Shown here piece by piece: positions 45,116 to 54,296 of a DNA stretch of 64,000 nt; within the stretch, counting starts at the first letter, position 1; each line of letters begins with the position of its first letter. The position numbers and the translations under genes were made by a program. A model generated the notes under the pieces. That model was not told the origin of the DNA. It worked only from the letters and a program-made list of their open reading frames with translations, and made no database searches. The stretch comes from Pectobacterium cacticida (GTDB lineage: Bacteria > Pseudomonadota > Gammaproteobacteria > Enterobacterales > Enterobacteriaceae). Location: assembly GCF_036885195.1 (NCBI RefSeq), contig NZ_CP133656.1, positions 248,001 to 312,000 of the forward strand, read 5' to 3'.

Positions 45116-45613
45116 ATGACGTTGTCTCAATTGTCTCCACGTCGTCCGTATTTGCTACGGGCTTTTTATGATTGGTTACTGGATAACCAGTTAACTCCCC
45201 ATCTGGTAGTGGATGTCACTCTGCCGGGCGTATCGGTGCCGATGGAATTTGCTCGCGACGGGCAAATTGTGTTGAATATTGCGCCGCGCGCGGTTGGTGG
45301 GCTTGAATTAGCTGATGACAGCGTGCGCTTCAATGCGCGTTTTGGCGGCGTACCGCGCCAGGTTTATGTGCCGATGGCGGCCGTGATGGCGATTTATGCG
45401 CGTGAAAACGGGGCAGGGACAATGTTTGAGCCAGAGCCAGCGTATGAGTCTGCGGGGGAATTGGACGGCGCGAGAGACGACGCCCACTCTGCGGCGCCAG
45501 TGATGTCGGTGGTCGAGACTCCATTAGATTCTGCGGCATTGAGCGACAGCTCTGATGATGAACCGCCACAGCCGCCTAAAGGTGGTAGGCCGTCGCTGCG
45601 AGTGGTTAAATAG
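45116..45613 (+). CDS. sspB: SspB, ClpXP specificity-enhancing adaptor
   Basis: 165 residues. N-terminal SspB substrate-binding fold (about 5-115: RPYLLRAFYDWLLDNQLTPHLVVD, IVLNIAPRAVGGLEL, FNARFGGVPRQVYVPMAAVMAIYARENG) that holds ssrA tags and RseA, a long flexible acidic linker, and the ClpX-docking tail GGRPSLRVVK at the very C-terminus. Followed by a terminator. Confidence 0.97.
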   Translation: MTLSQLSPRRPYLLRAFYDWLLDNQLTPHLVVDVTLPGVSVPMEFARDGQIVLNIAPRAVGGLELADDSVRFNARFGGVPRQVYVPMAAVMAIYARENGAGTMFEPEPAYESAGELDGARDDAHSAAPVMSVVETPLDSAALSDSSDDEPPQPPKGGRPSLRVVK

Positions 45614-45624
45614 GCAAAAACTAA

Positions 45625-45646
45625 GGGCACCACAGGTGCCCTTTTT
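45625..45646 (+). terminator. Intrinsic terminator after sspB
   Basis: GGGCACC (45625-45631), loop ACA, GGTGCCC (45635-45641) and TTTTT. Ends the sspAB transcript before the convergent reductase gene. Confidence 0.92.
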
Positions 45647-45671
45647 ACAGCGTTAATTAGCGTAGCATGGG

Positions 45672-46445
45672 TTAATTAAACACCATACCACCATCAATTA
45701 ATAACGATTGTCCCGTCATATAGTCAGAATCATGGCTAGCCAAATAGGAAACACAGGCGGCGACATCTTCTGGCTCGGATAGGCGACCGAGCGTGATGCG
45801 TTTAGCAAATTCCTCAGTCGCATAGCCACGCGGTTTACCGGCCGACTCAGAGATTTTCCGATCGATTTCATCCCACATTGGCGTTTTTACGATGCCAGGA
45901 CAGTAGCCATTGACCGTGATGCCTAGTGGTGCCAAATCACGCGCAGCGGTCTGCGTTAACCCACGGACTGCAAATTTACTTGAACTGTATACGGCGAGTT
46001 CGGGGTTCCCTACATGCCCGGCCTGAGAACAGGCATTGATGATCTTGCCGCCATGCCCCAGTGATTTAAAGGCATCAAGCGCGGCTTGAATGCCCCAGAT
46101 GACGCCTTTAACGTTAATGTTATAAACGCGATCGACAATCTCTGGTGTGATATCTTCAATCAGCGTTGATGGGGCAACACCCGCATTATTGACGATCACA
46201 TTAAAGTCGCCAAAATGCTTTTTAGTTTCGGCGACAGCCGCGAAGACTGCCTCGCGATCTGAAACATCTGCCTGTAATGCGATAGCTTGTCCGCCTGATT
46301 TTTCGATTTCCTGCGCGACACTGTGCGCGGTTTCCTTATTGTAGTCCACGATGGCGACGGCAAATCCGTCAGCCGCCAGTCTGAGAGCAATAGCACGGCC
46401 AATACCTTGACCTGCGCCTGTCACAAGAGCCACTTCGACTGCCAT
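45672..46445 (-). CDS. budC: Acetoin/diacetyl reductase (meso-2,3-butanediol dehydrogenase, BudC-like)
   Basis: 257 residues, short-chain dehydrogenase/reductase. NAD-binding VTGAGQGIGRAIALRL, NNAG at about 85-89, catalytic Ser (NACSQAGHVGN), Tyr-x-x-x-Lys (YSSSKFAVRGL) and the C-terminal MTGQSLLIDGGMVFN. SSKFAVRGLTQTAARDLAPL and NVKGVIWGIQAALDAFK are very close to Klebsiella BudC/diacetyl reductase. It interconverts diacetyl, acetoin and 2,3-butanediol. It stands alone here with no acetolactate synthase or decarboxylase genes nearby, so acetoin must come from elsewhere in the genome. Confidence 0.85.
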   Translation of the reverse strand: MAVEVALVTGAGQGIGRAIALRLAADGFAVAIVDYNKETAHSVAQEIEKSGGQAIALQADVSDREAVFAAVAETKKHFGDFNVIVNNAGVAPSTLIEDITPEIVDRVYNINVKGVIWGIQAALDAFKSLGHGGKIINACSQAGHVGNPELAVYSSSKFAVRGLTQTAARDLAPLGITVNGYCPGIVKTPMWDEIDRKISESAGKPRGYATEEFAKRITLGRLSEPEDVAACVSYLASHDSDYMTGQSLLIDGGMVFN

Positions 46446-46624
46446 ATATTCTCCTTAATAAAATCCAATCATAATGAAGGCAAACTATGTTCAGGTCAGT
46501 ATAGAGCTTTAACGGCGCGTTGTAGGATTTATTACGAAAAATTCTTTAGAAAGTAGAGGTGGGATAAAAGCCTTATTAACCTGTTTGGGCGAGGTTTAGG
46601 TAACGGCTCGGAATGGGCTGTTGT

Positions 46625-46657
46625 GAAAAAACAAGAGGGTAGCCAGCGCTACCCTCT
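46625..46657 (-). terminator. Terminator of the gltBD operon
   Basis: AGAGGGTAGC (46634-46643), loop CAGC, GCTACCCTCT (46648-46657): a perfect 10-bp stem. In the leftward direction it is followed by TTGTTTTTT, located 19 bases after the gltD stop. Confidence 0.92.
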
Positions 46658-46675
46658 GAAAAACGGACGAGATTT

Positions 46676-48094
46676 CTACACTTCCAGATAGTTCATGATG
46701 CCGTCAGCGGCTTTTCGACCTTCAGCAATAGCGGTTACCACCAGATCGGAGCCGCGAACGGCATCGCCGCCGGCGAAAATTTTCGGGTTGCTGGTCTGGA
46801 AAGCGTTGTCGCCGCTTTCCGGGGCGAGAATCCGCCCCTGGTTGTCCAATTTGACATCATGTTCTGCCAGCCACGCCATTTTGTGTGGGCGGAAGCCAAA
46901 TGCCATAATGACCGCGTCGGCTTCCAGAACGTGCTCGGAACCCTCTACGACTTCTGGACGGCGACGTCCATTGGCATCGGGTTCACCCAGCGCGGTACGC
47001 GCCATTTTCACACCGCACACATTCCCTGCGCCGTTGATCTCGATGCTCAGCGGTTGTAAGTTAAATTTGAACTCAACGCCTTCTTCACGCGAATTTTTCA
47101 CTTCGCGTTTAGAACCTGGCATATTCGCCTCATCACGGCGATAGGCGCAGGTGACATGCGTTGCGCCCTGACGGATTGAGGTACGAACGCAGTCCATCGC
47201 CGTATCGCCGCCGCCTAATACGACGACGCGCTTACCCTGCATACTGACGTAAGGCTCGCCTGCGGCGGCCTCAAAGCCCATCAATTGTTTGGTGTTGGCG
47301 ATCAGGAACGGCAAGGCATCGTAAACACCCTGAGCGTCTTCATTGTCCAACCCGCCTCGCATAGACTGATAGGTGCCAACGCCGAGGAAGACCGCATCGT
47401 ACTCGTCCAGTAGCGCTTTCATTTCGACATCTTTGCCGACTTCGGTATTCAGACGGAATTCGATACCCATTTCGGTGAAGATCTCCCGCCGTTTCACCAT
47501 CACTTCTTTTTCTAACTTGAAAGAAGGGATGCCGAAAGTCAGCAGACCGCCGATCTCAGGATGGCGATCGAAAACAACAGCCTGTACGCCATTGCGCGCC
47601 AGCACATCGGCACAGGCTAGCCCGGCGGGGCCTGCGCCAATAATGGCGACGCGTTTACCCGTGGGTTTGACGTTGGCGACGCTCGGTTTCCAGCCCATCT
47701 CTATCGCTTTATCATTGATATAGCGTTCGATGTTGCCGATAGTGACTGCACCGAACTCCGCATTCAACGTGCAAGATCCTTCGCATAAACGATCCTGGGG
47801 ACACACACGACCGCACACTTCGGGCAGACTATTGGTCTGGTGCGATAATTCGGCCGCTTCAATAATGCGGCCCTCGTTTGCCAGCTTCAACCAGTTCGGG
47901 ATGTAGTTATGAACCGGGCATTTCCATTCACAGTACGGGTTGCCGCAAGCCAGGCAACGGTCTGCCTGGGCTTTGGACTGGCTTTCTGAAAATGGCTCGT
48001 AGATTTCAACAAACTCAATCTTACGAATCTTCAGCGGTTTCTTGGGCGGATCAACGCGCTGTAAGTCGATAAATTGGTACACATTCTGACTCAT
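46676..48094 (-). CDS. gltD: Glutamate synthase (NADPH) small chain
   Basis: 472 residues. N-terminal iron-sulfur binding cysteines (RCLACGNPYCEWKCP and EVCGRVCPQDRLCEGSC), FAD-binding GAGPAGLACADVLARNG (about 153-169), and NADPH-binding VVLGGGDTAMDCVRTSIRQG. It takes electrons from NADPH to GltB for reductive amination of 2-oxoglutarate with glutamine. It lies 9 bases after gltB and ends before a terminator. Confidence 0.98.
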   Translation of the reverse strand: MSQNVYQFIDLQRVDPPKKPLKIRKIEFVEIYEPFSESQSKAQADRCLACGNPYCEWKCPVHNYIPNWLKLANEGRIIEAAELSHQTNSLPEVCGRVCPQDRLCEGSCTLNAEFGAVTIGNIERYINDKAIEMGWKPSVANVKPTGKRVAIIGAGPAGLACADVLARNGVQAVVFDRHPEIGGLLTFGIPSFKLEKEVMVKRREIFTEMGIEFRLNTEVGKDVEMKALLDEYDAVFLGVGTYQSMRGGLDNEDAQGVYDALPFLIANTKQLMGFEAAAGEPYVSMQGKRVVVLGGGDTAMDCVRTSIRQGATHVTCAYRRDEANMPGSKREVKNSREEGVEFKFNLQPLSIEINGAGNVCGVKMARTALGEPDANGRRRPEVVEGSEHVLEADAVIMAFGFRPHKMAWLAEHDVKLDNQGRILAPESGDNAFQTSNPKIFAGGDAVRGSDLVVTAIAEGRKAADGIMNYLEV

Positions 48095-48103
48095 GATGAC
48101 CTC

Positions 48104-51100
48104 TTACTGCGCCTGAACCCGCAGCTCGGCTGCGGAGCGACTACGGTGACCCAACAATGCCTTCACATCGCTTGATTTCGGTTTCACCAAGGCAAACTTC
48201 GGTGCCCAGGCTAGCCAATTAGCGAGGATCTCTTCCCCGCGTTGTGAACCCGTGTGCTGAACGTGCTCGGTAATCAGGCCACGCAGGTGCTCTTCATGGA
48301 TAGCTAATGCCTCCACATTTAGCACTTCAACCAGTTCTGGGTTAACGCGATTACGGAATTCACCGTCTTCATCCAGCACGTAGGCAAACCCTCCGGTCAT
48401 ACCTGCACCAAAGTTTACGCCGGTACGACCCAACACGCAGACGATGCCGCCCGTCATATATTCGCAGCCGTTATCGCCGATGCCTTCCACCACGGTGATA
48501 CAGCCGGAATTACGCACCGCGAACCGTTCTCCGGCACGGCCTGCGGCAAATAGTTTACCGCCGGTCGCGCCGTAAAGGCAGGTGTTGCCGATAATGCTGG
48601 CCTCATGGCTGCGGAATGCCGAGCCTACGGGAGGACGCACGGAGATGCAGCCGCCTGCCATGCCTTTACCTACGTAATCGTTAGCGTCGCCGGTTAATGT
48701 CAGCTCCACGCCACCGGCATTCCAAACGCCAAAGCTTTGCCCTGCGGTACCGGAGAAGTAGACCTTAATCGGATCACCAGCCAGCCCTTGATCGCCGTGT
48801 TTTCCGGCAATCGCGCCAGACAACGTCGCGCCGACGGAGCGATCGGTGTTACGAATATCGAAGTAGAGCGCCTTGCCCTGTTTCGCATCAATGTGCGGCT
48901 GGGCTTGCGCTAGTAATTCCTTATTCAATAAGCCCTTATCGAACGATAAATTACTTTCGGTACAGTACAGCGCCTTGCCAGGTTGAGGGGGAGCCGCATA
49001 TAGCAACGGTGACAAATCCAGTTTGTTCTGTTTAGCGCTGAAACCATCCAGCTCAACCAGCAGGTCGGTACGCCCAATCAGGTCCACCAGACGACTGACG
49101 CCCAACTCAGCCATCAGTACGCGGGTTTCATGGGCAATAAACTTGAAGTAGTTGGCAACACGTTCTGGCAGACCATGGTAATGATCGCGGCGCAGCTTTT
49201 CGTCCTGCGTTGCAACACCGGTTGCACAGTTATTTAGATGGCAGATGCGCAGGTATTTACAGCCCAGCGCAACCATCGGCCCGGTACCGAAACCAAAGCT
49301 TTCTGCGCCTAAGATCGCCGCTTTAACGATATCGAGACCAGTTTTCAGGCCGCCATCCACCTGAAGACGGATTTTATGGCGCAGGCCATTGGAGACGAGC
49401 GCCTGTTGTGTTTCCACCAGACCCAGTTCCCACGGGCAGCCGGCATATTTCACCGAGGTGAGTGGGCTGGCGCCCGTGCCCCCATCGTAACCAGCGATGG
49501 TGATCAAGTCGGCATAGGCTTTGGCAACGCCGGTGGCGATGGTGCCGACGCCCGGCTCAGACACCAGCTTGACCGAAATCATGGCTTTCGGGTTAACCTG
49601 CTTCAGATCGAAAATTAACTGAGCCAGATCTTCGATGGAGTAAATATCATGATGCGGCGGCGGCGAAATCAGGGTCACGCCCGGCACGGAGTAACGGAGA
49701 CGGGCAATATAGGGCGTGACTTTATCACCCGGCAACTGCCCCCCCTCGCCCGGTTTCGCGCCCTGCGCCACTTTGATCTGAATCACATCGGCGTTAACCA
49801 GATAGGCGGGCGTCACACCGAAGCGCCCCGAAGCAACCTGCTTGATACGAGATACTTTATTTGTGCCGTAACGCGCCGGATCTTCGCCGCCTTCGCCGGA
49901 GTTGGAAAAGCCCCCCAGCCCGTTCATGGCTTCTGCCAGCGATTCATGCGCTTCCGGGCTGAGCGCGCCAATCGACATCGCTGCGGTATCAAAGCGCTTG
50001 AACATTTCGGAGGCGGGTTCAACGCTGTCGAGCGCGATAGCGGCGCCTTCCTGTGGTTTCAGCGCCAGGAGATCGCGCAGTGTCGCTACCGGACGCTCGT
50101 TAACCAATTTGGCATATTTCTGATAATCGCTGTACTCGCCGCTTTTCACTGCGGTTTGTAGCGTGGTAACCACATCCGGGTTGTAGGCATGGTATTCACC
50201 ACCGTGAACAAACTTCAGCAGGCCGCCCTGTTCCAGCGTTTTACGTTTCAGCCAAGCGCGCTTGGACAAATTCAGCAGATCTTGTTCGAAGTCGCTGTAG
50301 TTTGCACCGCCAATGCGGCTAACGACGCCCAGGAAGCACTGAGTCGACACATCTTGATGCAGGCCCACCGCTTCGAACAGCTTAGAGCAGCGGTAAGACG
50401 CAATCGTCGAGATGCCCATCTTGGACATAATCTTGTACAGGCCTTTGTTGATACCGTTACGGTAGTTCAGCATCACGGTACGGTAGGGCTTATCTATCGT
50501 GTGGTTATCTACCATCCGCGCTAGCGTTTCATAAGCGAGGTAAGGGTAGATTGCCGTCGCGCCAAAGCCTAACAGCACGGCAAAGTGGTGTGGATCGCGC
50601 GCGCTGGCGGTTTCGACAATGATATTGGCATCGCAGCGCAGGCTTTTTTCTACCAGACGACGCTGAACGGCACCCACGGCCATTGGCGCGGGGACGGGTA
50701 AGCGCGATTCACTGATGCCACGATCGGAAAGCACCAGCAGAACGGCACCGTCTCGAACTTTACGTTCTGCTTCGTCACATAGCTTTTCGATAGTCTGTTG
50801 CAGCGACTGCTGTGACGGATCAAACGTGAGATCCAAGGTATCGGCGCGATAATGTAATTCATCCTGTGACGTCAGCTGCGTGAAGTCGGAGTAAAGCAGG
50901 ATCGGGGATTTAAAGCTCAGGCGATGCGCCTGTCCTTCCGCTTCACAAAAGACATTCATCTCGCGGCCAATGCAGGTTGCCAGCGACATAACATGCGCTT
51001 CGCGCAATGGGTCGATCGGCGGGTTGGTTACCTGTGCAAACTGCTGGCGGAAGTAGTCATAAATGATGCGCGGGCGGCTCGATAACACGGCGAACGGCGT

Positions 51101-52564
51101 ATCGTCGCCCATTGAACCGGTCGCTTCCTGACCATTTTCCCCCAATACGCGGATGACCTGATCTAGCTCTTCGCTACTGTATCCATACTGCTTTTGGTAT
51201 GTTTCCAGCAGATCGTCGTCAAATTCACGGCTACCGACCTGATCGTCAGGCAACTCTTCAAATGGGACGAGGCGCTTAACGTTTTTCTCCATCCACTCTT
51301 TGTAAGGGTGACGGCTTTTCAGATCGTCATCGGTTTCGGCAGAGTGCAGAATACGGCCGCTGCGGGTGTCTATCACCATCAGTTCACCCGGCCCTACGCG
51401 ACCTTTCTCAACCACTTCATCCGGCTGATAATCCCAGATACCGACTTCGGACGCGCAGGTGATCAGTTTATCTTTAGTAATAACATAACGAGCAGGGCGC
51501 AGGCCATTTCGATCCAGATTACAGGCGGCATAACGCCCGTCGGACATGACGATGCCGGCAGGGCCATCCCACGGCTCCATGTGCATGGAGTTGAAGTCAA
51601 AGAAAGCGCGCAGTTCCGGATCCATGTCGGGGTTGTTCTGCCAGGCAGGCGGAACCAGCAGACGCATGGCGCGGATGATATCCATCCCGCCACTTAGAAA
51701 CAGTTCTAGCATATTATCCAGCGAGCTGGAGTCAGAACCCGTTTCATTGACGAACGGTGCGGCATCCTGCAAATCCGGGATCAGCGGCGTTTTGAATTTA
51801 TAAGCACGTGCGCGTGCCCATTGTCGGTTACCGGCGATGGTGTTGATTTCACCGTTATGCGCTAAATAGCGGAACGGCTGCGCCAACGGCCAGCGAGGAA
51901 CGGTGTTGGTTGAGAAGCGCTGGTGGAACAGGCAAATGGCCGATTCCAGACGCAAATCGGCCAGATCGAGATAGAACCGTGGCAGATCCGCCGGCATGCA
52001 CAGGCCTTTATAGATCGTCACTAGATTGGAAAAGCTGCAAACGTAGAACTCTTTGTCTTCGATACGCTTTTCGATACGGCGACGCGCCATGAACAGGCGG
52101 CGTTCCATATCACGTTGACGCCAGCCGGCGGGGGCGTTAACGAAAATTTGTTCAATACGCGGCATGGACGATAGCGCGATTTCCCCCAGTACATCTGGAT
52201 TGGTGGGAACCTCACGCCAGCCCAGCACGGACAGCGTTTCGTTCTGCAACTCTTCTTCTACGATCTGCCGCGTAATGCGGGCGAGTCCTTCGTCCTGATT
52301 AAGGAACATCATGCCCACGGCGTAGTTTTTGGCTAAGCGCCAACCACGCTCTTCCGCCACCAGACGAAAGAAACGATCGGGTTTCTGAAGCAATAAGCCG
52401 CAGCCGTCGCCAGTCTTGCCGTCAGCAAGGATTGCGCCACGGTGCTGCATACGTGCGAGCGCGTGAATCGCGGTGCGCACAACTTTGTGGCTCGGCTCAC
52501 CTTCTATATGGGCGATTAATCCGAAACCACAGTTATCTCTCTCTTGGGATGCATCGTACAACAT
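48104..52564 (-). CDS. gltB: Glutamate synthase (NADPH) large chain
   Basis: 1486 residues, the E. coli length. The Ntn-type glutaminase starts at the nucleophile Cys in RDNCGFGLIAHIEGE after a short propeptide; this is followed by the central domain, the FMN/[3Fe-4S] synthase domain (KPGEGGQLPGDKVTPYIA, GYDGGTGASPLTSVK, CHLNNCATGVATQ) and a C-terminal beta-helix (GXXG repeats, GNTCLYGATGGKLFAAGRAGERFAVRNSG). ATG 52564 with GGGGAGG 9 bases upstream is chosen; the open frame extends 12 codons further but is not conserved. Confidence 0.98.
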   Translation of the reverse strand: MLYDASQERDNCGFGLIAHIEGEPSHKVVRTAIHALARMQHRGAILADGKTGDGCGLLLQKPDRFFRLVAEERGWRLAKNYAVGMMFLNQDEGLARITRQIVEEELQNETLSVLGWREVPTNPDVLGEIALSSMPRIEQIFVNAPAGWRQRDMERRLFMARRRIEKRIEDKEFYVCSFSNLVTIYKGLCMPADLPRFYLDLADLRLESAICLFHQRFSTNTVPRWPLAQPFRYLAHNGEINTIAGNRQWARARAYKFKTPLIPDLQDAAPFVNETGSDSSSLDNMLELFLSGGMDIIRAMRLLVPPAWQNNPDMDPELRAFFDFNSMHMEPWDGPAGIVMSDGRYAACNLDRNGLRPARYVITKDKLITCASEVGIWDYQPDEVVEKGRVGPGELMVIDTRSGRILHSAETDDDLKSRHPYKEWMEKNVKRLVPFEELPDDQVGSREFDDDLLETYQKQYGYSSEELDQVIRVLGENGQEATGSMGDDTPFAVLSSRPRIIYDYFRQQFAQVTNPPIDPLREAHVMSLATCIGREMNVFCEAEGQAHRLSFKSPILLYSDFTQLTSQDELHYRADTLDLTFDPSQQSLQQTIEKLCDEAERKVRDGAVLLVLSDRGISESRLPVPAPMAVGAVQRRLVEKSLRCDANIIVETASARDPHHFAVLLGFGATAIYPYLAYETLARMVDNHTIDKPYRTVMLNYRNGINKGLYKIMSKMGISTIASYRCSKLFEAVGLHQDVSTQCFLGVVSRIGGANYSDFEQDLLNLSKRAWLKRKTLEQGGLLKFVHGGEYHAYNPDVVTTLQTAVKSGEYSDYQKYAKLVNERPVATLRDLLALKPQEGAAIALDSVEPASEMFKRFDTAAMSIGALSPEAHESLAEAMNGLGGFSNSGEGGEDPARYGTNKVSRIKQVASGRFGVTPAYLVNADVIQIKVAQGAKPGEGGQLPGDKVTPYIARLRYSVPGVTLISPPPHHDIYSIEDLAQLIFDLKQVNPKAMISVKLVSEPGVGTIATGVAKAYADLITIAGYDGGTGASPLTSVKYAGCPWELGLVETQQALVSNGLRHKIRLQVDGGLKTGLDIVKAAILGAESFGFGTGPMVALGCKYLRICHLNNCATGVATQDEKLRRDHYHGLPERVANYFKFIAHETRVLMAELGVSRLVDLIGRTDLLVELDGFSAKQNKLDLSPLLYAAPPQPGKALYCTESNLSFDKGLLNKELLAQAQPHIDAKQGKALYFDIRNTDRSVGATLSGAIAGKHGDQGLAGDPIKVYFSGTAGQSFGVWNAGGVELTLTGDANDYVGKGMAGGCISVRPPVGSAFRSHEASIIGNTCLYGATGGKLFAAGRAGERFAVRNSGCITVVEGIGDNGCEYMTGGIVCVLGRTGVNFGAGMTGGFAYVLDEDGEFRNRVNPELVEVLNVEALAIHEEHLRGLITEHVQHTGSQRGEEILANWLAWAPKFALVKPKSSDVKALLGHRSRSAAELRVQAQ

Positions 52565-52770
52565 ATTAGTGAACCTCCCCAGGCTCTGTGTGACTCTCAC
52601 AACCTACTGCGAGAAAGCACTGTGGCGTCGAGCGGCGAATCGCGCTCTCTTCTTCGGCCTCTCGTGACGGTCTCACAAGTGGTAAATGACTTGTTTTTAG
52701 AGGGAGTCTTCATTTACTGCATAAATATGACGAGTCGTGAACCCGTCAGGAAAGCTTCCAGCGGGCTCCC

Positions 52771-52806
52771 AAATTAGCGAGAAAGCCTGTTCAGGTCAAA
52801 TACCTG
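52771..52806 (-). promoter_or_regulatory. Candidate gltB promoter with an inverted repeat over the -35 box
   Basis: On the minus strand, TTGACC (52799-52794) and TAATTT (52776-52771) are spaced 17 bases, giving a leader of about 200 nt to gltB. The -35 lies in the inverted repeat CAGGT-N5-ACCTG (52792-52806), a possible operator. E. coli gltB is controlled by Lrp and IHF; no site for these can be named with confidence in this gap. Confidence 0.4.
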
Positions 52807-52973
52807 TATAAATTGTGCCAATAAGCGATAATATTTAATTATATCTATGAAAAATAATGATTTTATTAGAAAAAATCTTGTGGAAATTAAAAGATACGCG
52901 TAATTAAAGTGTGAACTGTATCACTATATAGAGACGCCATAACCCGTGTCCATGCTATGTTATGTCTGTTCAG

Positions 52974-52988
52974 TAGCATATTATGCTA
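52974..52988. promoter_or_regulatory. Palindrome in the AT-rich gltB-yhcC gap
   Basis: TAGCATA-T-TATGCTA is a perfect inverted repeat in the middle of the 648-base divergent gap (52565-53212). The stretch from about 52807 to 53120 is strongly AT-rich and holds no believable gene; a minus-strand open frame at 53009-53224 overlaps the yhcC start and has no support. The region probably carries regulatory sites for gltB and yhcC. Confidence 0.4.
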
Positions 52989-53212
52989 AATATGGCTAGT
53001 TTTAGATTTCATGAAACTATTTTTAAGTAATGCTTCATCTTTTCATTACAGGAGCCGTTGGGATTAGAAAAATTAATTTGCCTAAATGTGAGTTTTTTTT
53101 CATCTAAAACGAATAAAAATGCACTTTTTTGGGGCAAGTACGCTTGATCGCCGTCATCGCGCAGGAAGTAAGAGAAAGGTAGTCTGCTCTCCTCAAGGGA
53201 GCGGGTTAGAAT

Positions 53213-54160
53213 ATGCAATTGCAAAAATTAATCAATATGTTTGGCGGATATCTTCAGCGCCGCTATGGCGAGAAGGTGCACAAGCTGTCGCTACACGGCG
53301 GCTTTAACTGTCCCAACCGTGATGGTACGTTGGGGCGAGGCGGGTGTACGTTCTGTCATGTGGCTTCATTTGCCGACGAGAAAATGCAACAGCATAGCAT
53401 CGCACAGCAATTGGAATCACAGGCGGGAAAGGTAAACCGCGCCAAGCGTTATCTGGCGTATTTTCAGGCGTATACCAGCACCTATGCCGAAGTTAAAGTA
53501 TTGGAAAGCCTGTATCAGGAAGCGTTGCAACAGGCGGAAATGGTAGGACTTTGCGTCGGTACGCGCCCCGACTGCGTGCCGGATGCGGTATTGGATCTGC
53601 TGTCCCATTATCACGATCGGGGTTACGAAGTTTGGCTTGAACTCGGGCTACAAAGCGCGAGCGACAAGACATTGCGTCGGATTAACCGTGGACATGATTT
53701 CGCCTGTTATCAAGAAACCACCCGCCGGGCGCGCGCACGTGGTCTAAAGGTGTGCAGCCATCTGATTGTGGGGTTACCGGGCGAAGATGCGCAGCGCTGC
53801 TTATCGACGCTGGAACAGGTGGTCGAGACTGGCGTGGATGGTATTAAGCTGCATCCTCTCCACATTGTGGAAGGCAGTACGATGGCAAAGGCCTGGCGTG
53901 CGGGAAGGCTGTCAGCGTTGGCCTTGTATGACTACGTGGAAACAGCAGGGGAGATGATTCGTCATACGCCGCCAGACATTATCTATCATCGCGTTTCCGC
54001 CAGCGCCCGGCGACCGACCTTGCTGGCGCCGCTGTGGTGCGAAAATCGCTGGACGGCGATGGTAGAGTTGGATCGCTATCTACAAACGCACGGCGTTCAG
54101 GGATCTGCGCTCGGTACGCCTTATTGTTATGACGACCTAAATTGTTATGACGACCTATGA
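53213..54160 (+). CDS. yhcC: YhcC, radical-SAM protein of unknown substrate
   Basis: 315 residues, radical-SAM TIGR01212-type. Iron-sulfur cysteines in CPNRDGTLGRGGCTFC (residues 33-48), then VGTRPDCVPDAVLDLL, WLELGLQSASDKTLRRINRGHD and HLIVGLPGE, the SAM/Elp3-like barrel. The substrate is not known to me; family members are often assumed to act on tRNA. The last 12 residues show a 6-residue direct repeat (CYDDLN then CYDDL) caused by an 18-base tandem duplication at 54123-54157, replacing the usual short tail. Confidence 0.92.
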   Translation: MQLQKLINMFGGYLQRRYGEKVHKLSLHGGFNCPNRDGTLGRGGCTFCHVASFADEKMQQHSIAQQLESQAGKVNRAKRYLAYFQAYTSTYAEVKVLESLYQEALQQAEMVGLCVGTRPDCVPDAVLDLLSHYHDRGYEVWLELGLQSASDKTLRRINRGHDFACYQETTRRARARGLKVCSHLIVGLPGEDAQRCLSTLEQVVETGVDGIKLHPLHIVEGSTMAKAWRAGRLSALALYDYVETAGEMIRHTPPDIIYHRVSASARRPTLLAPLWCENRWTAMVELDRYLQTHGVQGSALGTPYCYDDLNCYDDL

Positions 54161-54296
54161 TGGATGAAAGGTCAATTAAGACAAACGCGACGACGTCACG
54201 CCGCGAGGGTCATGACACGTTGATTACGCGTGGTGGCACCGTATAAGGCAGGCTTTTGCGTTATGATGCGCGGGTGGGTGACTAAGGAAAACTGCT

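Noticed and set aside
53009..53224. 71-codon minus-strand frame upstream of yhcC
   Set aside because: Overlaps the yhcC start, is in AT-rich regulatory DNA, and has no motif or Shine-Dalgarno.
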